NCBI GenBank assembly: GCA_041158225.1
Contig: JBEBBU010000095.1
Span: 1-7,410 of the forward strand
Direction of reading: 5' to 3'
DNA length: 7,410 nucleotides
Source: JBEBBU01 sp041158225
Lineage (GTDB): Bacteria > Pseudomonadota > Gammaproteobacteria > Methylococcales > Methylococcaceae
Shown: positions 1-6,286 of the stretch, piece after piece
How the letters are laid out: every line of letters starts with the position of its first letter
Numbering within the stretch: position 1 is the stretch's first letter
Notes under the pieces: generated by a model
Databases searched by the model: none
What the model saw: the letters and a program-made list of their open reading frames with translations, nothing else
Told to the model about the DNA's origin: nothing
Program-made: the position numbers and the translations under genes

Positions 1-249
1 CGCCTTGACTGCCATCAGACGTTCAAGTCCTGGATTGGGCTGCAAAGGCGCCTCCAGAAGGGCGGTGAACTGCTGGAATTGGGTGTCGTCCAGACTGAAG
101 AACACCTGATCCAGCAAGACAGACTGCGCCTTGTCGCAGGCTGCTTCCAGCATGAAGTCAGAGCGGTTTTTACCCAGCAGGCTTGCAGCCTGATCGATCA
201 GGTCGCGCTGCTGCGGCAGGGCGCGCAAATTGATGGCGGCATCGCGCAT
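1..249 (-). CDS. DUF1778/TacA-like type II antitoxin, 3' end cut by window edge
   Basis: The reading frame runs leftward from an ATG at 249-247 and stays open to base 1, giving 83 residues without a stop. It begins MRDAAINLRALPQQRDLIDQ and continues through a GKNRSDFMLEAA segment, a VLLDQVFFSLDD stretch and LLEAPLQPNPGLERLM. This matches the DUF1778 (TacA) family: an N-terminal ribbon-helix-helix DNA-binding half (beta strand around AAINLRA, helices around 12-40) and a C-terminal toxin-neutralising tail. Family members are about 85-95 residues, so only a handful of residues should be missing. The start is supported by GGAG on the minus strand (256-259), 6 nt from the ATG; an in-frame ATG at 285 has no better support. 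By family knowledge, such antitoxins repress their own operon and neutralise a GNAT toxin that acetylates aminoacyl-tRNA. That toxin gene would be the next one to the left and is not visible. The identification rests on recalled family resemblance. Confidence 0.82.
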   Translation of the reverse strand, partial: MRDAAINLRALPQQRDLIDQAASLLGKNRSDFMLEAACDKAQSVLLDQVFFSLDDTQFQQFTALLEAPLQPNPGLERLMAVKA

Positions 250-279
250 GACTGGCTCCAATGTGAATATACAAAAGAT

Positions 280-377
280 AACCATATCCTGGATCGGTGT
301 GTAGCTGATGTCAATACGCCGTCAGGGTAAATCCTGCAAAGTCGTATACCGGCAGCATGGTGCAACAAAAACCATAT
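280..377. repeat. Pair of direct AACCATAT repeats flanking the intergenic centre
   Basis: The octamer AACCATAT occurs at 280-287 and again at 370-377, exactly 90 bp apart. Each copy follows a CAAAA string (272-276 and 366-370). The right copy lies largely in the spacer of the inverted repeat, and the left copy overlaps the possible leftward -10. Two spaced copies could be sites for one regulator, but an octamer pair in an AT-rich region can also be chance. Confidence 0.3.
281..314 (-). promoter_or_regulatory. Possible leftward promoter for the antitoxin gene
   Basis: On the minus strand a perfect TTGACA lies at 314-309. The best downstream -10-like hexamer, TATGGT (286-281), is 22 bp away, which is longer than the usual 16-18 bp; hexamers at the proper spacing match poorly (for example CAGGAT). 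The TTGACA box is convincing as a string, but the promoter as a whole is weak. A spacing-altered promoter that depends on a regulator is possible but unproven. Confidence 0.25.
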
Positions 378-387
378 TATTTTGTTG
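363..387. repeat. 8-bp inverted repeat in the divergent intergenic region
   Basis: CAACAAAA at 363-370 is followed by a 9-nt spacer and its exact reverse complement TTTTGTTG at 380-387. The stem is AT-rich and has no adjacent uridine tract on the rsmH-sense strand, so a terminator is unlikely. Its position between two divergent genes, one of them a ribbon-helix-helix antitoxin, makes an operator plausible. That role is inferred from position only. Confidence 0.4.
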
Positions 388-406
388 ATGGACGCCGCTC
401 TGGATA

Positions 407-436
407 TTGACGCTACGCGATTTATTTTATTATAGT
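407..436 (+). promoter_or_regulatory. Sigma70-like promoter for rsmH and the dcw operon
   Basis: TTGACG at 407-412 (5 of 6 matches to the -35 consensus) and TATAGT at 431-436 (5 of 6 matches to the -10) are separated by 18 bp, in an AT-rich stretch 33 bp before the rsmH ATG. An overlapping TATTAT at 428-433 would give a 15-bp spacer and is less favoured. Transcription would start near 442-444, leaving a leader of about 26 nt. The leader opens with a small AAAAC-GCG-GTTTT stem (441-453). This would be the proximal promoter of the whole rightward gene set; transcription from further upstream cannot read in, because the gene to the left is divergent. Confidence 0.6.
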
Positions 437-468
437 GCACAAAACGCGGTTTTCTGCGGCATTAGGCT

Positions 469-1395
469 ATGGCCGAACACCTTCCTGTACTGTTACACGA
501 GACTATTGACGCCCTGGTGCATGACCCGGGGGGCTGCTACGTCGACGGCACTTTTGGCCGTGGCGGGCATAGCCGGCTTGTGCTCGAAAGACTCGGCCCG
601 CAGGGCAGGCTGATCTGCCTGGACAGGGATTATGATGCTGTGCATTCGGAAGCAGCGCGCAGTCTGGGCGACGACACACGTGTTCAGATTATTCAGACTC
701 CGCTTTCGCATCTTGGTTCCGTAATCCAGTCACTTCATCTGCAGCAGCAGGTGCAGGGTATATTGATGGATCTGGGGGTATCGTCTCCCCAGCTGGATAT
801 TGCGGAACGCGGTTTCAGTTTTATGCGTCCTGGACCTCTCGACATGCGCATGGATACCACCAGTGGCCAGACTGCGGAAGCCTGGCTGGCGGAAGTGGAT
901 GAGCAGGCGCTGGTCAGGGTGCTGCGTGATTATGGCGAGGAGCGTTTTGCCGGGCGTATTGCCCGTGCCATCGTACGCGAACGTGAGTTGGCACCCATTG
1001 CGACTACGGTACAGCTGGCCAGGCTGATTGCGGAAGCAGTACCACGTCACGATCCGCACAAGCATCCGGCGACACGCAGTTTTCAGGCGATCCGTATGGC
1101 AGTCAACGATGAGCTGGGTGAGCTGGCGGCGGCATTGAGTGCCGCGGTGGAGGTGCTGGCGCCCGGTGGCAGGCTGGCGGTGATCAGTTTTCATTCCCTG
1201 GAGGACAGGATGGTCAAGCGTTTCATGCGCGATCAGGAGCAGGGCGATCTGCCCAGGGTGCCGCGTCATCTGCCGCCGCCTGTCTGGCAGCCTGTGCTGC
1301 AGCGTCTTGGCAAGGCGGTGCGTCCTTCCGAGGGCGAACTCGCCCTCAATCCGCGTGCGCGCAGTGCCACGCTACGCGTTGCGGCGCGGGTGTAG
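469..1395 (+). CDS. rsmH: 16S rRNA (cytosine(1402)-N4)-methyltransferase RsmH
   Basis: The product has 308 residues, near the usual 310-315. RsmH (formerly MraW) uses S-adenosylmethionine to methylate N4 of C1402 in the decoding centre of 16S rRNA. The SAM-binding motif DGTFGRGGHS is at residues 26-35, followed by LDRD (51-54), LMDLGVSSPQLD (99-110) and ERGFSFMRPGPLDMRMD (113-129). A KHPATRSFQAIR block (198-209), ISFHSLEDR (239-247) and the C-terminal NPRARSA (294-300) complete the family signature. The inserted helical domain lies between the two halves of the Rossmann-like core. The start is firm: an in-frame TAG lies 4 nt upstream (463-465) and the next Met is at residue 100. The ribosome binding site is poor; the nearest AGG (464-466) is only 2 nt from the ATG. 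It is the first gene of the rightward operon, a place that mraZ precedes in many bacteria; no mraZ is seen here. Confidence 0.97.
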   Translation: MAEHLPVLLHETIDALVHDPGGCYVDGTFGRGGHSRLVLERLGPQGRLICLDRDYDAVHSEAARSLGDDTRVQIIQTPLSHLGSVIQSLHLQQQVQGILMDLGVSSPQLDIAERGFSFMRPGPLDMRMDTTSGQTAEAWLAEVDEQALVRVLRDYGEERFAGRIARAIVRERELAPIATTVQLARLIAEAVPRHDPHKHPATRSFQAIRMAVNDELGELAAALSAAVEVLAPGGRLAVISFHSLEDRMVKRFMRDQEQGDLPRVPRHLPPPVWQPVLQRLGKAVRPSEGELALNPRARSATLRVAARV

Positions 1396-1398
1396 GTC

Positions 1399-1656
1399 TT
1401 GAAACTGGTGTTTCTGCTGGCCATGCTGGTGGTGGCTTCGGCGCTGGCGGTGGTGCATACCAAATACCGCACACGCATGGTCTTTGCCGAGATACAGCGC
1501 CTGCAGCAGGAGCTGGAAGTTTACGATGTCGAGCTGGGGCAGTTGCAGCTTGAACAGAATACCTGGGCCGAGCACGGTCGTGTCGAGCGCTACGCGCGTT
1601 CGCGTCTCGATATGGTGCTGCCAGCAAGGGAAAGCATACTTTATATCAGGCCCTGA
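1399..1656 (+). CDS. ftsL: Cell division protein FtsL
   Basis: This small bitopic inner-membrane protein has 85 residues when read from a TTG at 1399-1401. A hydrophobic segment at residues 3-19 (VFLLAMLVVASALAVVH) follows a very short cytoplasmic tail. A periplasmic heptad-like, Gln/Glu/Leu-rich stretch at about 27-55 is the expected coiled coil, and RVERYARSRLDMVLP (61-75) is the conserved FtsL tail motif. FtsL forms a complex with FtsB and FtsQ and activates the FtsW-FtsI septal synthase. TTG is chosen because it keeps the membrane segment intact, lies 3 nt after the rsmH stop and follows TAGG; an ATG at 1423 would remove half of the membrane helix. E. coli FtsL has a much longer cytoplasmic N-terminus, so this is a short-tail version. 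Overall family conservation is low, and position between rsmH and ftsI adds much of the confidence. Confidence 0.9.
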   Translation: MKLVFLLAMLVVASALAVVHTKYRTRMVFAEIQRLQQELEVYDVELGQLQLEQNTWAEHGRVERYARSRLDMVLPARESILYIRP

Positions 1657-1670
1657 GCATGGTGCTCAGG
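1652..1670 (+). repeat. Perfect 8-bp hairpin across the ftsL stop codon
   Basis: CCTGAGCA (1652-1659), loop TGG, and TGCTCAGG (1663-1670) form a perfect GC-containing stem. The ftsL TGA (1654-1656) lies inside the left arm. The following sequence is pyrimidine-rich but has no run of T residues, so it does not look like a complete intrinsic terminator. It sits in the only sizeable gap of the operon, 16 nt before the ftsI ribosome binding site. It may modulate translation, RNA processing or partial attenuation; the sequence alone does not decide. Confidence 0.55.
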
Positions 1671-1686
1671 TCTTTCACTATCCTTC

Positions 1687-1693
1687 GAGGGGA
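1687..1693 (+). promoter_or_regulatory. Strong ribosome binding site that fixes the ftsI GTG start
   Basis: GAGGGGA lies 6 nt before the GTG at 1700-1702, the best Shine-Dalgarno match at any start in this operon. It favours GTG over the in-frame ATG at 1727 and over ATGs further upstream that would overlap ftsL. Confidence 0.75.
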
Positions 1694-1699
1694 CCGTTT

Positions 1700-3472
1700 G
1701 TGACCGCAGCCGTACTGGAAAGACGCATGGGCAAAGAGCGCAGGAACGGTGCCGAGACCGATTTCAGCGGACGCTGGCGCTTCCTGCTGCTACTGATGGT
1801 TGGGGCCATGCTGGTGCTGGTGGCAAGAGCTGTGACCCTGCAGGTCATGGACCGGCAGTTCCTGCAGCAGCAGGGCGATATGCGCCATCTCAGCGTCATA
1901 CCGGTGCCTGCCTATCGTGGCCGCATCCTGGATCGCAATGGTGAACTGCTGGCCATCAGTACGCCGGTCAAGTCACTCTGGGTGAACCCCAGGGAGTTTG
2001 AGGCCAGTCCTGAGCAGTTTGCCCAGCTGGCGGAACTGACCGGACTCAGCCAGCGTGAACTGCACAAAAAAGTAAATGGTGATTCCGGACGGCAGTTTGC
2101 CTATATCGCGCGGCGCATCAGTCCCGAACTGGCGCAGCAGGTTACGGATCTGGATCTGCCCGGGGTGTATGCCGAGCGTGAATACCGGCGCTACTATCCT
2201 TCCGGTGAGGTCACCGCGCACCTGCTGGGGGTCACCAGTGTCGATGATACCGGTCAGGAAGGCCTGGAACTGGCTTTCAATGACAGCCTGCGCGGTGTGC
2301 CGGGTGCCCGGCGCATCATGCGTGACGGCAAGCGTCGCATCATTGAGGACATTGACAGTGTGCGCGAGCCTGTGCCCGGGCATGACCTGAAGCTGACCAT
2401 CGACCAGCGTCTGCAGTATCTGGCCTATCGTGAGCTCAAAAAGGCGGTGATGCAGCATCAGGCGCGTTCCGGTTCGCTGGTGCTGCTGGACAGCCGCAGT
2501 GGTGAAGTGCTGGCCATGGTGAACCAGCCTTCCTACAATCCCAACAGCCGTGAATCGCTGAAGCCAGGCGTCACGCGCAACCGTGCCCTGACCGACGTCT
2601 ATGAACCGGGATCGACCGTCAAGCCTTTTGCGGTGGCAGCGGCACTGGAACTGAATACCTTCAGTCCGGACACCATGATCAATACCTCGGCCGGCAAGAT
2701 GTCGCTGGGTTCCCATGTCGTGACCGATGTCCATGCTTACGGCATGCTGAACATGGCAGGCGTACTACAGAAGTCCAGCAATGTCGGTGTGACGCGTATT
2801 GCCCTGAGTGTGCCGCCCGAAAAGTTCTGGGCCTTTTTCAACAACCTGGGTTTTGGCCAGCCGCTGGAAAGCGGATTTCCAGGCGAGGCTGCAGGGCGTA
2901 TGCCGCCGCATCACAATCTGCGCCCTTTTGAGCAGGCGACGCTATCCTTTGGCTATGGCCTTTCCTCCTCGACCCTGCAGCTGGCACGCGCCTATGCGGC
3001 GCTGGCCAATAACGGTGTCATGCCCTTTGTCAGTCTGGTGCAGACGCCGGAACGGCGCGAGCAGCGGGTGATGTCGGCGCGAACCGCCAGCCAGGTGCGC
3101 AGCATGCTGGAGCTGGTGGTCAGTCGCGAGGGAACGGCCATGAAAGCCAGCGTGCCGGGGTTCCGCGTGGCTGGCAAGACCGGTACCGTGAAGAAATCCG
3201 TGGCGGGTGGTTATGCCGAGTCGCAGTATCTGGCAGTATTTGCCGGTATGGCGCCTGCCAGCGATCCACGCCTGGTGATGGTGGTGATGCTGGATGAGCC
3301 CTCGGCCGGTGAATATTACGGCGGTGCCGTGGCCGCGCCAGTATTTTCCAGCGTCATGGAAGGTGCACTGCGCATCCTGGCCATTGCCCCTGACCAGCTG
3401 GATGCGCCGCAGCTGCGCACGGCGGATGCTGCCGTCGCACCTGCTCACGCAGCGACTACCCAGAAACACTGA
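1700..3472 (+). CDS. ftsI: Septal peptidoglycan transpeptidase FtsI (PBP3)
   Basis: The class B penicillin-binding protein has 590 residues from the GTG (E. coli: 588). It cross-links septal peptidoglycan with FtsW as the glycosyltransferase partner. A cytoplasmic tail rich in charged residues precedes a single membrane helix at about 28-45. The pedestal domain begins with YRGRILDRNG (72-81). The transpeptidase triad is complete: nucleophile Ser305 in GSTVKPF, SSN at 359-361 and KTGT at 493-496, almost the same numbering as in E. coli. The C-terminus after about residue 570 is Ala-rich and probably flexible. The frame is open upstream to at least 1484 inside ftsL, but the strong GAGGGGA site and family length favour the GTG at 1700. 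It ends 3 nt before murE. No catalytic residue is missing. Confidence 0.97.
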   Translation: MTAAVLERRMGKERRNGAETDFSGRWRFLLLLMVGAMLVLVARAVTLQVMDRQFLQQQGDMRHLSVIPVPAYRGRILDRNGELLAISTPVKSLWVNPREFEASPEQFAQLAELTGLSQRELHKKVNGDSGRQFAYIARRISPELAQQVTDLDLPGVYAEREYRRYYPSGEVTAHLLGVTSVDDTGQEGLELAFNDSLRGVPGARRIMRDGKRRIIEDIDSVREPVPGHDLKLTIDQRLQYLAYRELKKAVMQHQARSGSLVLLDSRSGEVLAMVNQPSYNPNSRESLKPGVTRNRALTDVYEPGSTVKPFAVAAALELNTFSPDTMINTSAGKMSLGSHVVTDVHAYGMLNMAGVLQKSSNVGVTRIALSVPPEKFWAFFNNLGFGQPLESGFPGEAAGRMPPHHNLRPFEQATLSFGYGLSSSTLQLARAYAALANNGVMPFVSLVQTPERREQRVMSARTASQVRSMLELVVSREGTAMKASVPGFRVAGKTGTVKKSVAGGYAESQYLAVFAGMAPASDPRLVMVVMLDEPSAGEYYGGAVAAPVFSSVMEGALRILAIAPDQLDAPQLRTADAAVAPAHAATTQKH

Positions 3473-3475
3473 GTC

Positions 3476-4936
3476 ATGGCCTGTGTACTGACGGCCCTGC
3501 TTGCGGGCTGGGTCGCGCCAGAGGCCGTGCCGGCGCTTCAGGTCGAAGGGCTTGCCCTGGACAGCCGCGAGGTCACGCCGGGTCAGGTGTTTCTGGCCTT
3601 TCAGGGGCACCGTGAGCACGGTCTTGCCCATGCAGGCCAGGCGGCCGCTGCCGGCGCCGTGGCTATCCTCTATGAACCTGCGGGCTGGGCTTCACCCCTG
3701 CCTGAGCCGGGTATTCCCCTGCTGCCGCTGCCGGGACTGGCTGCGCTGGCGGGTGCCATCGCCGACCGTTTCCATCAGCATCCCTCTTCAGCGCTGTCCG
3801 TGGTGGCGGTCACCGGTACCAATGGCAAGACCACGACCACCCATTTCATCGCCCAGGCCCTGGGTGCTGAGGCTGGCGTGGTGGGGACGCTGGGCTGGGG
3901 GCGCAGCGCAGCGCTACAGCCGACACGCAATACCACACCATCTGCGCTGCAGTTACAGGGCTATCTGGCGGCGCTCAGGGATGCCGGCTGTCATGTGGCG
4001 GCGATTGAAGCTTCTTCCCATGGCCTGTGCGAGCACCGTCTGGCGGCTTGCCGGGTGCGGGTGGCAGTGCTGACCAATTTCACCCGTGACCACCTGGACT
4101 ATCACGGTACCTTTGAGGCCTATGTCGCTGCCAAGCTGTCGCTGCTGGATCAGCCCGGTCTGGAAACCATGGTCTGGAACCATGATGACCCCCTGTGCCG
4201 CGCAAAGCTGGCACAGGGCTATGGCACACTGCGCAGTCTGCCCTACAGCCTGAAGGGTGAAGGTGATGCCGCTGTGCTGCGTGCCACCTCACTTGAGATG
4301 GCAGAAGCCGGGGTGCGCATGACGGTGGTCATGGGTGAGGCACAGGCGCTGCTGCAGGCACCCGTGGTTGGCTGGTGCAATGCCGAAAATGCCCTGGCCG
4401 CCTGTGCCGTACTGCTGGCGCTGGGGTATCCACTGGCGGATGCCGTGCAGCGGCTCGCTCACCTCAGGCCAGTGGCGGGACGCATGCAGTCGCTGCTGGT
4501 GCAGGGCGTGACTGCCGTGATTGATTACGCCCATACGCCGGATGCGCTGGAGCGGGTGCTGGCCGACCTGCGGCGCGTCAGTCGCGGACGGCTGGTGGCC
4601 GTACTGGGTTGCGGCGGTAACCGCGATCCCGGCAAGCGGCCTGCCATGGGGCGGATCGCCACGCTGGGTGCCGATCATGTGGTTCTGACCGATGACAATC
4701 CACGCCATGAGGATCCGGCGGCCATTATCGCTGACATGCTGGCCGGTTGCAGCGCAGAGGCCAGCCTTGAGGTCATCCACGATCGCCGCGAGGCCATCGC
4801 TGCAGCGCTTAAGCGCTGCCAGCCGGGCGACCTGCTGCTGGTGGCTGGCAAGGGGCATGAAACCACCCAGGAAAAAGCCGGGGTTTTTTATCCCCATTCC
4901 GATCTTGAAACCCTGATGAACCTGACCCAGAACTGA
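3476..4936 (+). CDS. murE: UDP-MurNAc-L-Ala-D-Glu:meso-diaminopimelate ligase MurE
   Basis: This cytoplasmic ATP-dependent ligase of 486 residues (E. coli: 495) adds the third stem-peptide residue to UDP-MurNAc-L-Ala-D-Glu. The N-terminal UDP-binding domain shows LALDSREVTPGQVFLAF (26-42). The central ATPase has the P-loop TGTNGKTT (113-120), NTTPSA (152-157) and EASSHGL (178-184). Lys220 in YVAAKLSL corresponds to the carbamylated lysine. The C-terminal domain has RPVAGRM (331-337), DYAHTPDALE (350-359), GCGGNRDPGKRP (378-389), and TDDNPR (405-410), whose DNPR is the known signature for meso-DAP rather than lysine. GKGHE is at 459-463 or one residue earlier. It starts 3 nt after the ftsI stop with no clear Shine-Dalgarno site, which suggests translational coupling. 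Confidence 0.97.
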   Translation: MACVLTALLAGWVAPEAVPALQVEGLALDSREVTPGQVFLAFQGHREHGLAHAGQAAAAGAVAILYEPAGWASPLPEPGIPLLPLPGLAALAGAIADRFHQHPSSALSVVAVTGTNGKTTTTHFIAQALGAEAGVVGTLGWGRSAALQPTRNTTPSALQLQGYLAALRDAGCHVAAIEASSHGLCEHRLAACRVRVAVLTNFTRDHLDYHGTFEAYVAAKLSLLDQPGLETMVWNHDDPLCRAKLAQGYGTLRSLPYSLKGEGDAAVLRATSLEMAEAGVRMTVVMGEAQALLQAPVVGWCNAENALAACAVLLALGYPLADAVQRLAHLRPVAGRMQSLLVQGVTAVIDYAHTPDALERVLADLRRVSRGRLVAVLGCGGNRDPGKRPAMGRIATLGADHVVLTDDNPRHEDPAAIIADMLAGCSAEASLEVIHDRREAIAAALKRCQPGDLLLVAGKGHETTQEKAGVFYPHSDLETLMNLTQN

Positions 4937-4940
4937 GCGC

Positions 4941-6281
4941 ATGGACACCCTGCTGAACACCCTTGCCGACCGGATCACCGGTGTGAGTATCGATACCCGG
5001 ACCCTGTGTCCGGGCAATCTTTTTGTGGCGCTGCCTGGAACCCGGGTGGATGGTCATGATTTTCTGCAACAGGCACAAAACCAGGGCGCTGTCGCTGCAC
5101 TGGTGGAACATCCGGTGGCAGATTGCAGCCTGGAACAGCATGTGGTGCCCTCGACCCAGAAGGCACTGCAGGCATTGTCCGTGCTGTGGCGCCAGCGCTG
5201 GCAGGGTGGTCTCGTGGCTGTCACTGGCAGCAATGGCAAGACCACGGTCAAGGAGATGACGGCCGCGGCGCTGGGCGGCGAGTCCTGTGTGCTGGCGACC
5301 CGCGGCAACCTGAACAATCATCTGGGGGTGCCTCTGACCCTGTGCCGTCTGCAGCCGCAGCACCAGCATGCCGTGATCGAGATGGGCGCCAACCATCCGG
5401 GTGAGATTGCCGCGCTGGTGGCGCTGGCGCGTCCGCGGGTGGCGGTGATCACCCAGGCGGGGGCCGCGCATCTGGAGGGTTTTGGCAGCGTGGCTGGCGT
5501 GGCGGCGGCCAAGGGTGAGATTCTGGACGGGCTGGATGCCGACGGCGTGGCGGTGCTGAATGCCGATGATGCCTTTGCCGGTGCATGGCGCGACCGCGCT
5601 CTGCTCAGCCCCGGGCGTCGGGTCCTGACCTACGGATTTCATCCGGGGGCCGATGTGCGCTGCGATCTGGAATCGGTGCAGACCTGGCTGGATGACGATG
5701 GTTTTGTCACCACGGCGGATATATGGCTGGCCAGACAGCCGCGGCAGCTGACCTTGCGTCTGGCCGGGCAGCACAATGTGCACAATGCGCTGGCAGCACT
5801 GGCCGTGGTGCTGGCGCTGGGTGCCAGTATCCCGGATGCGCTGGCGCGGCTGGCACTGCTGCCGCCTGTGAAGGGACGCATGCAGCCAGTACGCCACCTG
5901 CGTGGCGGCTGGATGATCCATGATGCCTACAATGCCAATCCCACCTCGCTGCTGGCGGCACTGGAGGTCGTGGCAGCACTGGAACAGCCCTGCTGGCTGC
6001 TGCTGGGCGCTTTTGCCGAGCTGGGTGATGACAGTGAGGCACTGCATGTCCGGCTGGGTGAGGCGGCGCGGATCATGGGTGTGGAGCGACTTTATGCCAC
6101 GGGTGAGGCCGCGCGTCATACGGTGGCGGGTTTTGGCACAGGGGCGCGCTTTTTTGCAGTACAATCTGCGCTCACAGAAGCCGTAGAGCAGGACCTGCAG
6201 CCAGGCGTACTGCTGCTGGTCAAGGGATCCCGCAGCCAGGCGATGGAACGGGTCGTGGCTGCGCTGGAACGGACGGAGTAA
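4941..6281 (+). CDS. murF: UDP-MurNAc-tripeptide:D-Ala-D-Ala ligase MurF
   Basis: This cytoplasmic Mur ligase of 446 residues completes the UDP-MurNAc-pentapeptide by adding D-Ala-D-Ala. The sequence shows GVSIDTRTLCPGNLFVAL (14-31), the P-loop VTGSNGKTTVKEM (94-106), GNLNNHLGVPLTL (122-134), EMGANHPGEI (147-156), AHLEGFGSV (176-184) and a carbamylation-type lysine in AKGEI (about 191). The C-terminal domain follows, with GQHNVHNALAA (276-286), VKGRMQPV (310-317), DAYNANPTS (328-336) and VKGSRSQAMERV (427-438). Two features are mildly unusual. The N-terminus is about 12 residues shorter than E. coli MurF and lacks the usual GG-L-x-G segment; a TGA at 4923-4925 excludes a longer start. The motif usually written GDMAELG reads GAFAELG (356-362). 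It starts 4 nt after murE without a strong ribosome binding site. Confidence 0.96.
   Translation: MDTLLNTLADRITGVSIDTRTLCPGNLFVALPGTRVDGHDFLQQAQNQGAVAALVEHPVADCSLEQHVVPSTQKALQALSVLWRQRWQGGLVAVTGSNGKTTVKEMTAAALGGESCVLATRGNLNNHLGVPLTLCRLQPQHQHAVIEMGANHPGEIAALVALARPRVAVITQAGAAHLEGFGSVAGVAAAKGEILDGLDADGVAVLNADDAFAGAWRDRALLSPGRRVLTYGFHPGADVRCDLESVQTWLDDDGFVTTADIWLARQPRQLTLRLAGQHNVHNALAALAVVLALGASIPDALARLALLPPVKGRMQPVRHLRGGWMIHDAYNANPTSLLAALEVVAALEQPCWLLLGAFAELGDDSEALHVRLGEAARIMGVERLYATGEAARHTVAGFGTGARFFAVQSALTEAVEQDLQPGVLLLVKGSRSQAMERVVAALERTE
6275..6278 (+). promoter_or_regulatory. mraY ribosome binding site inside the murF 3' end
   Basis: GGAG at 6275-6278 lies directly before the murF TAA stop and 8 nt from the mraY ATG. 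Ribosomes finishing murF would cover this site, which fits coupled translation, while the good match also permits independent initiation. Confidence 0.6.
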
Positions 6282-6286
6282 AATTC

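Noticed and set aside
79..330. 83-residue plus-strand open frame opposite the antitoxin
   Set aside because: It is antisense to the DUF1778-like frame, which has recognisable family sequence and a ribosome binding site.
363..387. Inverted repeat read as an intrinsic terminator
   Set aside because: The stem is AT-rich, lacks a following T-tract on either strand, and lies between divergent genes where no transcript should end.
198..440. 80-residue minus-strand open frame in the divergent intergenic region
   Set aside because: It overlaps the antitoxin start in a different frame, covers both promoter candidates and resembles no family I know.
730..1269. 179-residue minus-strand open frame opposite rsmH
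   Set aside because: Shadow of a well-conserved gene; no family resemblance.
1484..1699. Extension of the ftsI frame upstream to an ATG at 1484, giving a 662-residue protein
   Set aside because: It overlaps ftsL in another frame, adds about 72 residues without FtsI resemblance, and ignores the strong ribosome binding site at 1687-1693.
1424..5420. Several GCTGGTGG (E. coli Chi-like) octamers inside coding regions
   Set aside because: The string encodes common Leu-Val runs in GC-rich genes, so occurrences are expected by codon use; Chi sequence in this organism is unknown.
4809..6164. 451-residue open frame on the minus strand opposite murE/murF
   Set aside because: It is antisense to two confident genes, is rich in His, Gln and Arg in a way typical of a shadow frame, and shows no recognisable domain.
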